Source of the DNA: an uncultured bacterium
Lineage (GTDB): Bacteria; Fidelibacterota; Marinisomatia; Marinisomatales; UBA1611
Direction: 5' to 3'
Assembly (NCBI GenBank): GCA_938092125.1
Contig: CALKMQ010000087.1
Coordinates: 1-8,316 of the forward strand
Length of the DNA stretch: 8,316 bases
Shown here: positions 1-6,535 of the stretch, piece after piece
Layout of the letters: each line of letters opens with the position of its first letter
Numbering within the stretch: position 1 is the stretch's first letter
The notes under the pieces: generated by a model
Databases searched by the model: none
Told to the model about the DNA's origin: nothing
The model's input: only the letters and a program-made list of their open reading frames with translations
Program-made: the position numbers and the translations under genes

Positions 1-342
1 GCTAGCAGTGTAGTTTTCTGTTTTTTGAGCATTTTCATCATAACCATTGAAAGTTCCGTAGGATATATGGTTTATTGATGTAATCATAATTTTATCATTC
101 TTTGGGTAAATCAATGAAGCAGATTGTGCTTGAATACCCGCGGGATAAAAAATAAATGAAGTTGAGAAAGATTGATTTTTAACAGACGTTATCATATTTA
201 CATTTCTTGAGTTTGCCGTCATTAACAACTTACCCCCTCCAGCATGAGATAGTTCAGAGGCAGAAAACCAAGTAGACAAACCAGGTCGATTTTCGTTCGC
301 AAATAAAGATGCTATTAATATTAATCCTAGCGCTATTTTCAT
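1..342 (-). CDS. PorV/PorQ-like outer-membrane protein, N-terminal part (runs off the left edge)
   Basis: Reading leftward from ATG at 342-340, 114 codons stay open to base 1, so the gene is cut by the window edge. The product begins with a short signal-peptide-like segment (Lys2, then hydrophobic residues 4-14, plausible cleavage after the Ala of SLFA, before NENRP). The mature part has alternating polar/hydrophobic strands and a segment SYGTFNGYDENAQKTENY (about residues 94-111). That segment resembles the YGSFDGYDENG stretch typical of PorV/PorQ (UPF0164-like) beta-barrel proteins of the FCB group. Some members serve type IX secretion; others are of unknown role. The usual NPAG box of that family is not obvious (only FYPAG near residue 65), so the family call is tentative. 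The ATG overlaps the priA stop as ATGA, and there is no clear Shine-Dalgarno site, so translation is probably coupled to priA. Seen: signal peptide, overlap, motif. Inferred: outer-membrane location. Confidence 0.6.
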   Translation of the reverse strand, partial: MKIALGLILIASLFANENRPGLSTWFSASELSHAGGGKLLMTANSRNVNMITSVKNQSFSTSFIFYPAGIQAQSASLIYPKNDKIMITSINHISYGTFNGYDENAQKTENYTAS

Positions 343-2567
343 ATCATTGTAATTGGGTCAATATGAATGTGGATTTTATTTGAACCTGTAACTGTTTTGT
401 TATACTTAACAAAGTTTTGACTAACAAAAGAATGCAGCTTATTGCTATTTACATCATATTTTTTCGATGATTTTAATATAATTTGAAACCTATATTTATT
501 ATTTACTTTTTCTTTGAAACAGGGTGCGGGGCCTAATATTTCAAGACCTTTATATGGATTCATTAAATTATTACGGATTTTATTTGATAATGAAAAAACA
601 GATTTTGGGTTTGATCCAATAAATTCAATTTTTGCAACCCAACTATAAGGTGGATAGTTAAGCAACTGCCTATCATCTAACATGTCCTCATAATATTTTT
701 CTAAATTGAGTTTAGATGCCGCTAGGATAACTGCGTTGTCTTTATCGTATGTCTGAATAATGACCTCTCCTTTTTTTTGACCCCTTCCCGCTCTTCCTGA
801 CGCTTGATATATCAATTGAAAAGTTCTCTCACTAGATCTGAAATCAGGAAGATGAAGACCTAGGTCGGCATTAATTATTCCAACTAAGGTAATACCTGGA
901 AAATCTAAACCTTTCGCTATCATTTGAGTGCCTATTAATATATCGACTTTACCATCAAGAAATGATTGCAGTATTTTCATTGTAGACGAATCTTCTTTAG
1001 TGCTATCATGATCGACTCTTGATATTTTAGCATTCGGGAAGGTTTCTTGTAAAATGTTCTCTACTTTTTGTGTCCCAGTTCCAACATATAAAAAATTTTG
1101 ACTTAGACAATCTTTGCAAGTATCTAAAATCTTATTACTTATAAATCCACATATATGACATTTCAGTTTGTTATCATACTTATGAAAAGTGAGTGGTGTT
1201 TTACAAGCAGAACACATAACAATAGATCCACAATCGGAACATTTAATAGTTGGGGAATGACCTCTTCTATTCTGGATTAACAATACTTGCTCCTTGTTTT
1301 TTAATTTTTCTTCTATTTTTCGTTGTAATGTTCCAGATATAACTATATTGAATTTTCCCGTTTCTTTACTTTCATCAATTAAGTCTACAACTTTTACAGT
1401 GGGGTATACAGCTTTGCCATATCTCTTTGGCAAACTTAAATACCTATGTTTGGAATTTTTATAATTATAAAATGTTTCCAAACTAGGTGTAGCGCTAGAT
1501 AATATAACAGCGCACTCTTCGATTTTTGCTCGCATGATAGCAACATCTCTCGCGTGATATCTAGGCGAAGGAGAATCTTGTTTGAAAGAGGAATCGTGCT
1601 CCTCATCAACGATAATTAAACCTAATTTTTTTATTGGTGAAAAAACTGCACTCCTAGCTCCTATGACAATTTTACAATCACCATTATTTATTTCATTCCA
1701 AGTTTTCGCCCTTTGAGATTTTGTTAATTGAGAGTGCCACAAGGCAATGTCCTGACCGAAAACATCTTTAAATCTCCCTGCGATTTGAGGGGTTAATGAA
1801 ATTTCCGGAATTAAAATAATGGCCGATCTTTTCATTTTAATTACAGTTTTAATGACTTCAATAAAAATTTCTGTTTTACCACTACCTGTGACTCCATGCA
1901 ACAGGTTTGATTTGAATTTTTTTGTCCTAAGAGTAGATTTTATATTATCAATAACCTTAAGTTGATCTTCATTGTAAGAAATATTTTTCTTTACAGGATT
2001 AAACGTCAGCCTTTTTTCATCTTGATTATCATGTTTTTTTACTAACTCTATACACCCTTTGCTTTCGAGTGCTTTACAAACTGATATGGGATTAGAGCTT
2101 ATGTTTTTAAAAGAAGATACTTTAATATATTCCTGAGAAGATTGTTGAATAGCTTTGTAAACAAGGTACTGCTTAGGGGATGTTTTTTTTAATAAAAGAT
2201 CTATATCTTCACTAAAATTTTTCACAAACCATGATTGACGAGGTATATAATTTTTTGATATGTTAAATGAGAGAACGGTATTATATACCACTCCAATTGG
2301 TGTAATATAATAATGGCTTATCCATCTAACCAACTTCCATAAATTTTGAGAAATAATCGGAGCATCATCATCAAACCTAGAAATTGATTTAACTTCACCA
2401 CTAAAAGAAGTGCTGTCCATTAATGATACTATGACTCCACTTACTTTTCTATTACCAAAGGGGACGGTAACTCTTGAGCCAATTAAAGATTGGCTCTCTA
2501 GATTTTCAGGAACTAAATATGTAAATGTTTGGAATGAAGATATTGGTAACGATACCTCTGCAAACAT
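339..2567 (-). CDS. priA: Primosomal protein N' (PriA), replication restart DNA helicase
   Basis: A 742-residue superfamily 2 helicase that recognises stalled or collapsed replication forks and recruits the DnaB loading machinery. In order: N-terminal 3'-end DNA-binding domain (about 1-105, starting FAEVSLPISSFQTFTYLVP); a divergent winged-helix region (about 115-190); helicase lobe 1 with Walker A GVTGSGKT (225-232), the DEEH box (321-324), RYHARD (336-341) and SSATPS (357-362); a zinc module with eight cysteines (443, 446, 452, 455, 470, 473, 484, 487) able to bind two Zn ions; lobe 2 with GTQMIAKGLDFP (546-557) and QASGRAGRG (588-596); and a C-terminal domain to 742. Length is normal (E. 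coli PriA is 732) and all catalytic motifs are intact. The start lies 17 bases after rplI with no recognisable Shine-Dalgarno site. The stop overlaps the next gene's start by 4 bases (ATGA). It occupies the position after rplI where many bacteria carry dnaB. Confidence 0.97.
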   Translation of the reverse strand: MFAEVSLPISSFQTFTYLVPENLESQSLIGSRVTVPFGNRKVSGVIVSLMDSTSFSGEVKSISRFDDDAPIISQNLWKLVRWISHYYITPIGVVYNTVLSFNISKNYIPRQSWFVKNFSEDIDLLLKKTSPKQYLVYKAIQQSSQEYIKVSSFKNISSNPISVCKALESKGCIELVKKHDNQDEKRLTFNPVKKNISYNEDQLKVIDNIKSTLRTKKFKSNLLHGVTGSGKTEIFIEVIKTVIKMKRSAIILIPEISLTPQIAGRFKDVFGQDIALWHSQLTKSQRAKTWNEINNGDCKIVIGARSAVFSPIKKLGLIIVDEEHDSSFKQDSPSPRYHARDVAIMRAKIEECAVILSSATPSLETFYNYKNSKHRYLSLPKRYGKAVYPTVKVVDLIDESKETGKFNIVISGTLQRKIEEKLKNKEQVLLIQNRRGHSPTIKCSDCGSIVMCSACKTPLTFHKYDNKLKCHICGFISNKILDTCKDCLSQNFLYVGTGTQKVENILQETFPNAKISRVDHDSTKEDSSTMKILQSFLDGKVDILIGTQMIAKGLDFPGITLVGIINADLGLHLPDFRSSERTFQLIYQASGRAGRGQKKGEVIIQTYDKDNAVILAASKLNLEKYYEDMLDDRQLLNYPPYSWVAKIEFIGSNPKSVFSLSNKIRNNLMNPYKGLEILGPAPCFKEKVNNKYRFQIILKSSKKYDVNSNKLHSFVSQNFVKYNKTVTGSNKIHIHIDPITMI

Positions 2568-2584
2568 TATAAAATATTAGAGCG

Positions 2585-3028
2585 CTAGCCCTTAATTACA
2601 TATAGTTTAATATCAGATTTTATATTTTTTGCTAATTCAATAGTTGCATGATATATACCCAATGCTTTGATAGGATTTTCAATAGTTATTTGATTTTTAT
2701 CTAAATCAAAACCCTTAGCAGCTAATTCTTTATGAATATCTATATTTGTAATAGAACCAAACATTTTTTCTTCTTCGCCAACGTTTACTTCAATAGTGAT
2801 TTCTACATTACTGAGCTTTTTAGCTAAATTCTGTAATGCGCTATTTTCACGCTCGAGTTTGGTGTCAGCAACTTTCTTGCGTTCACTTGCAACAGCGACG
2901 TTTTTAGTAGAAGCTCTCAATGCTAGGCCTTGGGGTATTAGTCTATTCCTAGCATGCCCCGGCTTTACGGTTATAACATCCCCAGCTAGTCCTAAGTTTT
3001 CGACATCGTTAAGTAATATAACTTTCAT
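2585..3028 (-). CDS. rplI: 50S ribosomal protein L9
   Basis: A 147-residue protein of normal length for L9, which binds 23S rRNA near the L1 stalk and helps keep the reading frame. The N-terminal rRNA-binding domain (1-40) shows MKVILLNDVENLG and the signature GHARNRLIPQGLA (24-36), close to the common GYARNFLIPKGLA. A long charged helix follows (about 41-75). The C-terminal domain carries KMFGSIT (88-94) and IKALGIYHATIEL (120-132). The ATG has a GGAG site at 3037-3040 with 8-base spacing. The gene follows rpsR by 18 bases and precedes priA by 17, as the last ribosomal gene of the rpsF-rpsR-rplI trio. Confidence 0.97.
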   Translation of the reverse strand: MKVILLNDVENLGLAGDVITVKPGHARNRLIPQGLALRASTKNVAVASERKKVADTKLERENSALQNLAKKLSNVEITIEVNVGEEEKMFGSITNIDIHKELAAKGFDLDKNQITIENPIKALGIYHATIELAKNIKSDIKLYVIKG

Positions 3029-3046
3029 GATATAATCTCCGTATTT

Positions 3047-3274
3047 TTATTCAGAACCGCTATCAACAAATGGCATTAGACCAATAGTTCTAGCTCTTTT
3101 AATAGCACTAACAACTTTTCGATGCATTTTTGCACTAGTGCCGGTTACCCTACGTGGCATAATTTTACCGTTGTCATTAGTAAACCTTTTCAACAATTTA
3201 ACATCTTTATAATCTACAGCTGTGATATTATTTTCTTTGAAAAAGCAATATTTCCTTCTTGTTTGAAAAGCCAT
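3047..3274 (-). CDS. rpsR: 30S ribosomal protein S18
   Basis: A 75-residue basic protein of normal length for S18, which forms a heterodimer with S6 on the platform of the small subunit. The family core runs from AVDYKDVKLLKRF (19-31) through GKIMPRRVTGTSAKMHRKV (36-54) to AIKRARTIGLMPF (57-69). An N-terminal RRKYCFFK segment (6-13) has a single cysteine and no zinc cluster. The ATG overlaps the rpsF stop by one base (TAATG). An exact AAGGAGG Shine-Dalgarno site lies inside the last codons of rpsF, so S6 and S18 synthesis is probably coupled, fitting their 1:1 partnership. No ssb or priB gene lies between rpsF and rpsR. Confidence 0.97.
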   Translation of the reverse strand: MAFQTRRKYCFFKENNITAVDYKDVKLLKRFTNDNGKIMPRRVTGTSAKMHRKVVSAIKRARTIGLMPFVDSGSE

Positions 3275-3699
3275 TATTCAGCCTCCTTGTTTTCTTCATC
3301 TTTATTTTTTTCTTTTTTTAGATTTTTTTCATCTGGGCTTTTGTCTTCTCCCTTTTCAACAGTATCATTTTCAGACTTATCTTCTTCAAGGCTTTCTACA
3401 ATATCAGGTTTCCCATCTAACTTTACAATCATATGTCTTATAGCTAAATCACTAAGCTTTAACCAAGAGTCAAACTCACGAAGCTTATCATTATCACCGC
3501 CTTCATAATGAGCAAGAATGTAAGTTCCATAAGTATTATTTTTGATTGGATAAGCTAGCTTTTTCTTTCCCCAAACAATATGATTAATGATTTTGGACCC
3601 TGTTTCTTGTATTTTTTCACCAACTTCTTTCATGGTTTGGTCATTTTTTTTTCGTTCAACATTTGAACTGACAATATATATTAATTCGTAATATCGCAT
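3274..3699 (-). CDS. rpsF: 30S ribosomal protein S6 with charged C-terminal tail
   Basis: S6 binds 16S rRNA on the 30S platform together with S18. The S6 domain fills residues 1-97: MRYYELIYIV at the start, WGKKKLAYPIKNNTYGTY (43-60) and LAIRHMIVKLDGKP (85-98). Residues about 99-141 form a low-complexity tail almost entirely of Glu, Asp, Lys, Asn and Ser, probably disordered. S6 tails vary widely between bacteria, and E. coli S6 also has an acidic tail extended by glutamate ligation, though nothing here shows such modification. The start is supported by AAGGAG at 3705-3710 with 5-base spacing. The gene begins 16 bases after hppA and overlaps rpsR by one base. Confidence 0.96.
   Translation of the reverse strand: MRYYELIYIVSSNVERKKNDQTMKEVGEKIQETGSKIINHIVWGKKKLAYPIKNNTYGTYILAHYEGGDNDKLREFDSWLKLSDLAIRHMIVKLDGKPDIVESLEEDKSENDTVEKGEDKSPDEKNLKKEKNKDEENKEAE
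3282..3288 (-). promoter_or_regulatory. Full-consensus Shine-Dalgarno site of rpsR inside rpsF codons
   Basis: On the minus strand this reads AAGGAGG, seven bases before the rpsR ATG. It sits within the last sense codons of rpsF (Lys-Glu-Ala-Glu), so ribosomes ending rpsF uncover or pass over it. It is the strongest ribosome-binding site in the window and supports the chosen rpsR start. Confidence 0.85.
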
Positions 3700-3704
3700 A
3701 TAAT

Positions 3705-3710
3705 CTCCTT
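3705..3710 (-). promoter_or_regulatory. Shine-Dalgarno site of rpsF
   Basis: AAGGAG on the minus strand, five bases before the rpsF ATG, in the 16-base gap after hppA. It fixes the rpsF start and shows that this gene is initiated independently of hppA translation. Confidence 0.8.
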
Positions 3711-3715
3711 AAAAT

Positions 3716-5899
3716 TTATTTTATTAACGGCGCAATGACTAATGACACTACTGACATTAGTTTTATCAAAATATTTAATGATGGTCCAGAAGTGTCTTTA
3801 AAAGGATCTCCGACTGTATCACCCACAACAGCAGCTTTGTGCGCTTCAGAACCCTTGCTTAATTTTTGCCCGTCTATCTCTACGCCTTCCTCAATCATTT
3901 TTTTGGCATTGTCCCAAGCGCCCCCTGAATTAGATTGAAAAATTGCCATGCAGACACCAGTAACAGTGACTCCAGCAAGTAACCCTCCAAGGATTTCAGG
4001 ACCTTGATTACTACCAAAAATCCTTGGTGCAAAACCTACAACTACTGGCGTAACAACAGCTAAAAAACCAGGTAGAAGCATTTCTCTTATTGCGGATTCA
4101 GTTGAAATCTCAACGCATTTTCCATGTTCTGCCTTGCCAAGAGCATCCTTATAAACTTTATTATCTTTTTCAGACCAATCTTCTCTTTCCTTGAGATTCA
4201 TTATTTCAAGAGCCTTTTTTAGCTCAGGGATTTCTTTAAACTGGCGACGTACTTCTTCAATCATTGCCATAGCAGCTCTCCCAACAGCACCCATAGCCAT
4301 TGAAGAAAAAAGAAAAGGTAACATTCCACCAATGAACAATCCAGCCATCACCATCGGATCAGAGATATTGATTATTTCGATACCAGTTTTTACTTTAAAC
4401 GCAGCAAACAGAGCTAGCGCTGTTAAAGCAGCAGAACCAATAGCAAAGCCTTTTCCAATAGCAGCAGTAGTATTTCCTACAGCATCAAGCTTATCAGTCC
4501 TCTCACGAACTTCCTTCGGAAGCTCAGCCATTTCTGCGATACCTCCAGCATTATCAGAAATTGGACCATAAGCATCAACTGCTAACTGTATACCTGTGTT
4601 AGCAAGCATTCCTAATGCCGCCATTGCAATACCATATAGGCCAGCAAAGTGATAGGCTCCCATAATACTTCCTGATATAATTATTATTGGAGCTGCAGTA
4701 GACTCCATCCCTATACCTAAGCCAGCAATTATATTAGTGGCTGGTCCGGTCATAGATTGTTTGGTTATAGACATGACAGGTTTTGTTCCCGTACCAGTAT
4801 AGTATTCTGTTATTTTACCAATACCTAAGCCACCAAACAGACCAATAATAGTAGCATAGAAAACACCTAAACTATCATATGTGACTCCAGCACCCTCCTG
4901 AGTTGTAAACTTTTCTGGCAACAAGCTTGTTATTAAAAAATAAATAACTACTACCATTATGATACCGCTACCGAACTCACCTTGATTTAACCCCTTTTGA
5001 GGGTCCCCTCCGTCTTTCACAGAGACCATGAAGGTACCAATGATAGAAACTATTATCCCTGCTCCGGCTATAACTAAAGGTAAAATAACAAAACTTATAT
5101 CAAACCCTTCTCCGTATGCAAAAAGAGTTGAACCTAGAACCATTGACCCAATAATAGAACCAACATATGATTCAAATAAGTCTGCTCCCATTCCAGCTAC
5201 ATCGCCAACATTATCACCAACATTATCTGCTATTGTAGCAGGATTCAGCGGATGATCTTCTGGTATGCCAGATTCAACTTTTCCAACTAAATCTGCCCCA
5301 ACATCAGCTGCTTTCGTATAAATGCCACCACCAACTCTTGCAAAGAGCGCAATCGAAGACGCCCCTAATGAAAAACCTGATAAAACATTTAAAATCATTG
5401 AAGTATCATTATTAAAAATCGCCATAGACCTATAACTATAGAAGAGAATACCCAGGCCTAAAACGCCTAAACCAACAACACTCAAGCCCATAACAGCACC
5501 TCCACTAAATGCAACGTTTAGAGCCTTAGCTAAACTTGTTTCAGCAGCATGCGTGGTTCTATTATTAGCTTTTGTAGCAACTCTCATACCTAAAAAACCA
5601 GCTAAACCTGATGCAAAAGCACCTACAATAAAAGAAAGAGATATCAGTGCACTCGAGTCAGATCTTCCTGAATTCGCATACCCAAGAATAAAAGCGACTG
5701 CTAAAACAAAAACTGCTAGAATCCGATACTCCGCACGTAAAAATGCCATAGCTCCATCCGCAATACTTTTACCTATGGATTGCATTCTCTCATTTCCTTC
5801 TTTTTGTCTGCTAATCCAAGAAGTCTTCCAAAAGGCAAATGCCATGGCTATCACTCCAGATATTATCACAAACAAAATATAATTATTTTCATTTTGCAT
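3716..5899 (-). CDS. hppA: Membrane-bound ion-pumping pyrophosphatase, potassium-dependent type (H+ and/or Na+)
   Basis: A 727-residue polytopic membrane protein that hydrolyses cytoplasmic pyrophosphate and exports H+ or Na+. Many hydrophobic segments are visible from residue 8 to 724, consistent with the family's roughly 16 helices. The catalytic motifs are intact: DVGADLVGKVE (199-209; Asp199, Asp203, Lys207, Glu209), NPATIADNVGDNVGDVAG (219-236), ADLFESYVG (239-247, Glu243 in the ion-gate helix) and C-terminal AVVGDTVGDPFKDTSGPS (690-707). GNTTAA (475-480) has Ala where K+-independent enzymes carry Lys (GNTTKA), so this should be the K+-dependent subfamily. That subfamily holds both Na+ and H+ pumps, and I cannot decide the ion by eye. 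The first ATG is preceded by GGAG at 5913-5916 with a long 13-base spacing and by an in-frame stop at 5909-5911, so the start is firm. The start region is duplicated upstream. Its place between pth and rpsF suggests co-expression with growth genes that release pyrophosphate. Confidence 0.96.
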   Translation of the reverse strand: MQNENNYILFVIISGVIAMAFAFWKTSWISRQKEGNERMQSIGKSIADGAMAFLRAEYRILAVFVLAVAFILGYANSGRSDSSALISLSFIVGAFASGLAGFLGMRVATKANNRTTHAAETSLAKALNVAFSGGAVMGLSVVGLGVLGLGILFYSYRSMAIFNNDTSMILNVLSGFSLGASSIALFARVGGGIYTKAADVGADLVGKVESGIPEDHPLNPATIADNVGDNVGDVAGMGADLFESYVGSIIGSMVLGSTLFAYGEGFDISFVILPLVIAGAGIIVSIIGTFMVSVKDGGDPQKGLNQGEFGSGIIMVVVIYFLITSLLPEKFTTQEGAGVTYDSLGVFYATIIGLFGGLGIGKITEYYTGTGTKPVMSITKQSMTGPATNIIAGLGIGMESTAAPIIIISGSIMGAYHFAGLYGIAMAALGMLANTGIQLAVDAYGPISDNAGGIAEMAELPKEVRERTDKLDAVGNTTAAIGKGFAIGSAALTALALFAAFKVKTGIEIINISDPMVMAGLFIGGMLPFLFSSMAMGAVGRAAMAMIEEVRRQFKEIPELKKALEIMNLKEREDWSEKDNKVYKDALGKAEHGKCVEISTESAIREMLLPGFLAVVTPVVVGFAPRIFGSNQGPEILGGLLAGVTVTGVCMAIFQSNSGGAWDNAKKMIEEGVEIDGQKLSKGSEAHKAAVVGDTVGDPFKDTSGPSLNILIKLMSVVSLVIAPLIK

Positions 5900-5967
5900 T
5901 ATTTGTATTTATCTCCATTATAATATAATTATTTTCATTTTGCATTATTTGTATTTATCTCCATTAT
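5876..5967. repeat. Perfect 46-bp tandem duplication spanning the hppA start
   Basis: Bases 5876-5921 and 5922-5967 are identical over all 46 positions. The flanking bases differ on both sides, so this is exactly two units. The left unit contains the first eight codons of hppA, its ATG and its GGAG site. The right unit repeats all of this in the pth-hppA gap and ends on the last base of the pth stop codon. The unit is AT-rich and not a multiple of three, so the second start is out of frame. Absence of any mismatch suggests a recent slippage or recombination event, or an assembly or read artefact. Confidence 0.95.
5889..5945 (-). other. Possible 18-codon upstream reading frame before hppA, made by the duplication
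   Basis: The distal copy of the hppA start (ATG at 5945-5943) keeps the same GGAG (5959-5962) and start context. It reads the same first eight residues as HppA (MQNENNYI), then goes out of frame through IMEINTNNAK and stops with TGA at 5891-5889. It overlaps the true hppA start (5899-5897) by 11 bases. If translated, ribosomes would terminate 8 bases or so past the hppA ATG, which could favour re-initiation or interfere with it. The peptide itself resembles no family, and translation is inferred only from the copied signals. Confidence 0.35.
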
Positions 5968-6521
5968 TAAGAATTATAAATATTCATTGTCTTGTTTAAA
6001 CCATTAAAAATAAAACTGTCCAACGCATCTGCTGCTTTTTTAATGATTTCAATAGAAAAAGATTTTTCTTTTTCATTTTTAAAAGGCTTCAACACATAAT
6101 TTTCTGCAGGCCGCATTTGCTCGTCAGTGCCAATACCATACCTAAGGCGAGGAAACCTATCGGTTTTCAATGTATATATAATGTGTTCTAAACCCCTATG
6201 AGAGCCATCACCACCTTTTGGCTTAATCCGTATTCTACCCAAAGGAAGATCTACATCATCTACAATTATACAAATTTGTTCTGCTAGCAACTTTTTTGAA
6301 TCTATTATTTGCTTAACAGCACTTCCACTGCGGTTCATACCTAAAGTCGGTTTTACAAGAAAAAACTTGTTTGTCTTTGATGCTATCACGTAATCACCAG
6401 TCCCTGGTTTGAAAGAAATATTATTTCTCTTTGCCATCTCATCAATAACCCAAAACCCAGCGTTATGTTTTGTTTCTTTATACTTATCACCAACATTCCC
6501 TAAACCTATAAATGCAATCAA
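5967..6521 (-). CDS. pth: Peptidyl-tRNA hydrolase (TTG start)
   Basis: A 184-residue enzyme of normal length that cleaves the ester bond of peptidyl-tRNAs dropped from ribosomes, recycling tRNA. Visible family elements are IGLGNVG (5-11; Asn9), KHNAGFWVID (18-27; catalytic His19), KPTLGMNRSG (57-66; Asn63) and VDDVDLPLG (87-95; Asp88 matching E. coli Asp93). The lid segment is GGDGSHRGLEHI (103-114), where E. coli has GGHNGL; the Asn that helps bind tRNA is replaced by Arg109. The start is TTG at 6521-6519. It gives five residues before GLGN, as in typical Pth proteins, and no ATG or GTG is available between it and the in-frame stop at 6543-6545; ATA and other rare codons are the only alternatives. 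There is only a weak GAG upstream. The gene lies 14 bases after rplY, and its TAA touches the 46-bp duplication. Confidence 0.95.
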   Translation of the reverse strand: MIAFIGLGNVGDKYKETKHNAGFWVIDEMAKRNNISFKPGTGDYVIASKTNKFFLVKPTLGMNRSGSAVKQIIDSKKLLAEQICIIVDDVDLPLGRIRIKPKGGDGSHRGLEHIIYTLKTDRFPRLRYGIGTDEQMRPAENYVLKPFKNEKEKSFSIEIIKKAADALDSFIFNGLNKTMNIYNS

Positions 6522-6535
6522 AGCTAATTCTGACT

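Noticed and set aside
2568..2584. Possible terminator between rplI and priA (GGGCTAGCGCTC followed by AT-rich bases)
   Set aside because: The GC-rich words are self-palindromic and overlapping but form no stem with a loop, and no T tract follows on the minus strand.
3122..3508. Plus-strand open frame antisense to rpsF and rpsR
   Set aside because: The product is a Ser/Phe-rich string produced by the reverse of the Lys/Glu-rich S6 tail. The opposite strand carries two certain ribosomal genes.
4191..4571. Plus-strand open frame of 126 codons antisense to hppA (likewise 5028-5255 and 5553-5882)
   Set aside because: These are low-complexity Ala/Ile/Pro/Ser translations mirroring the hppA helices, with no credible ribosome-binding sites or family match.
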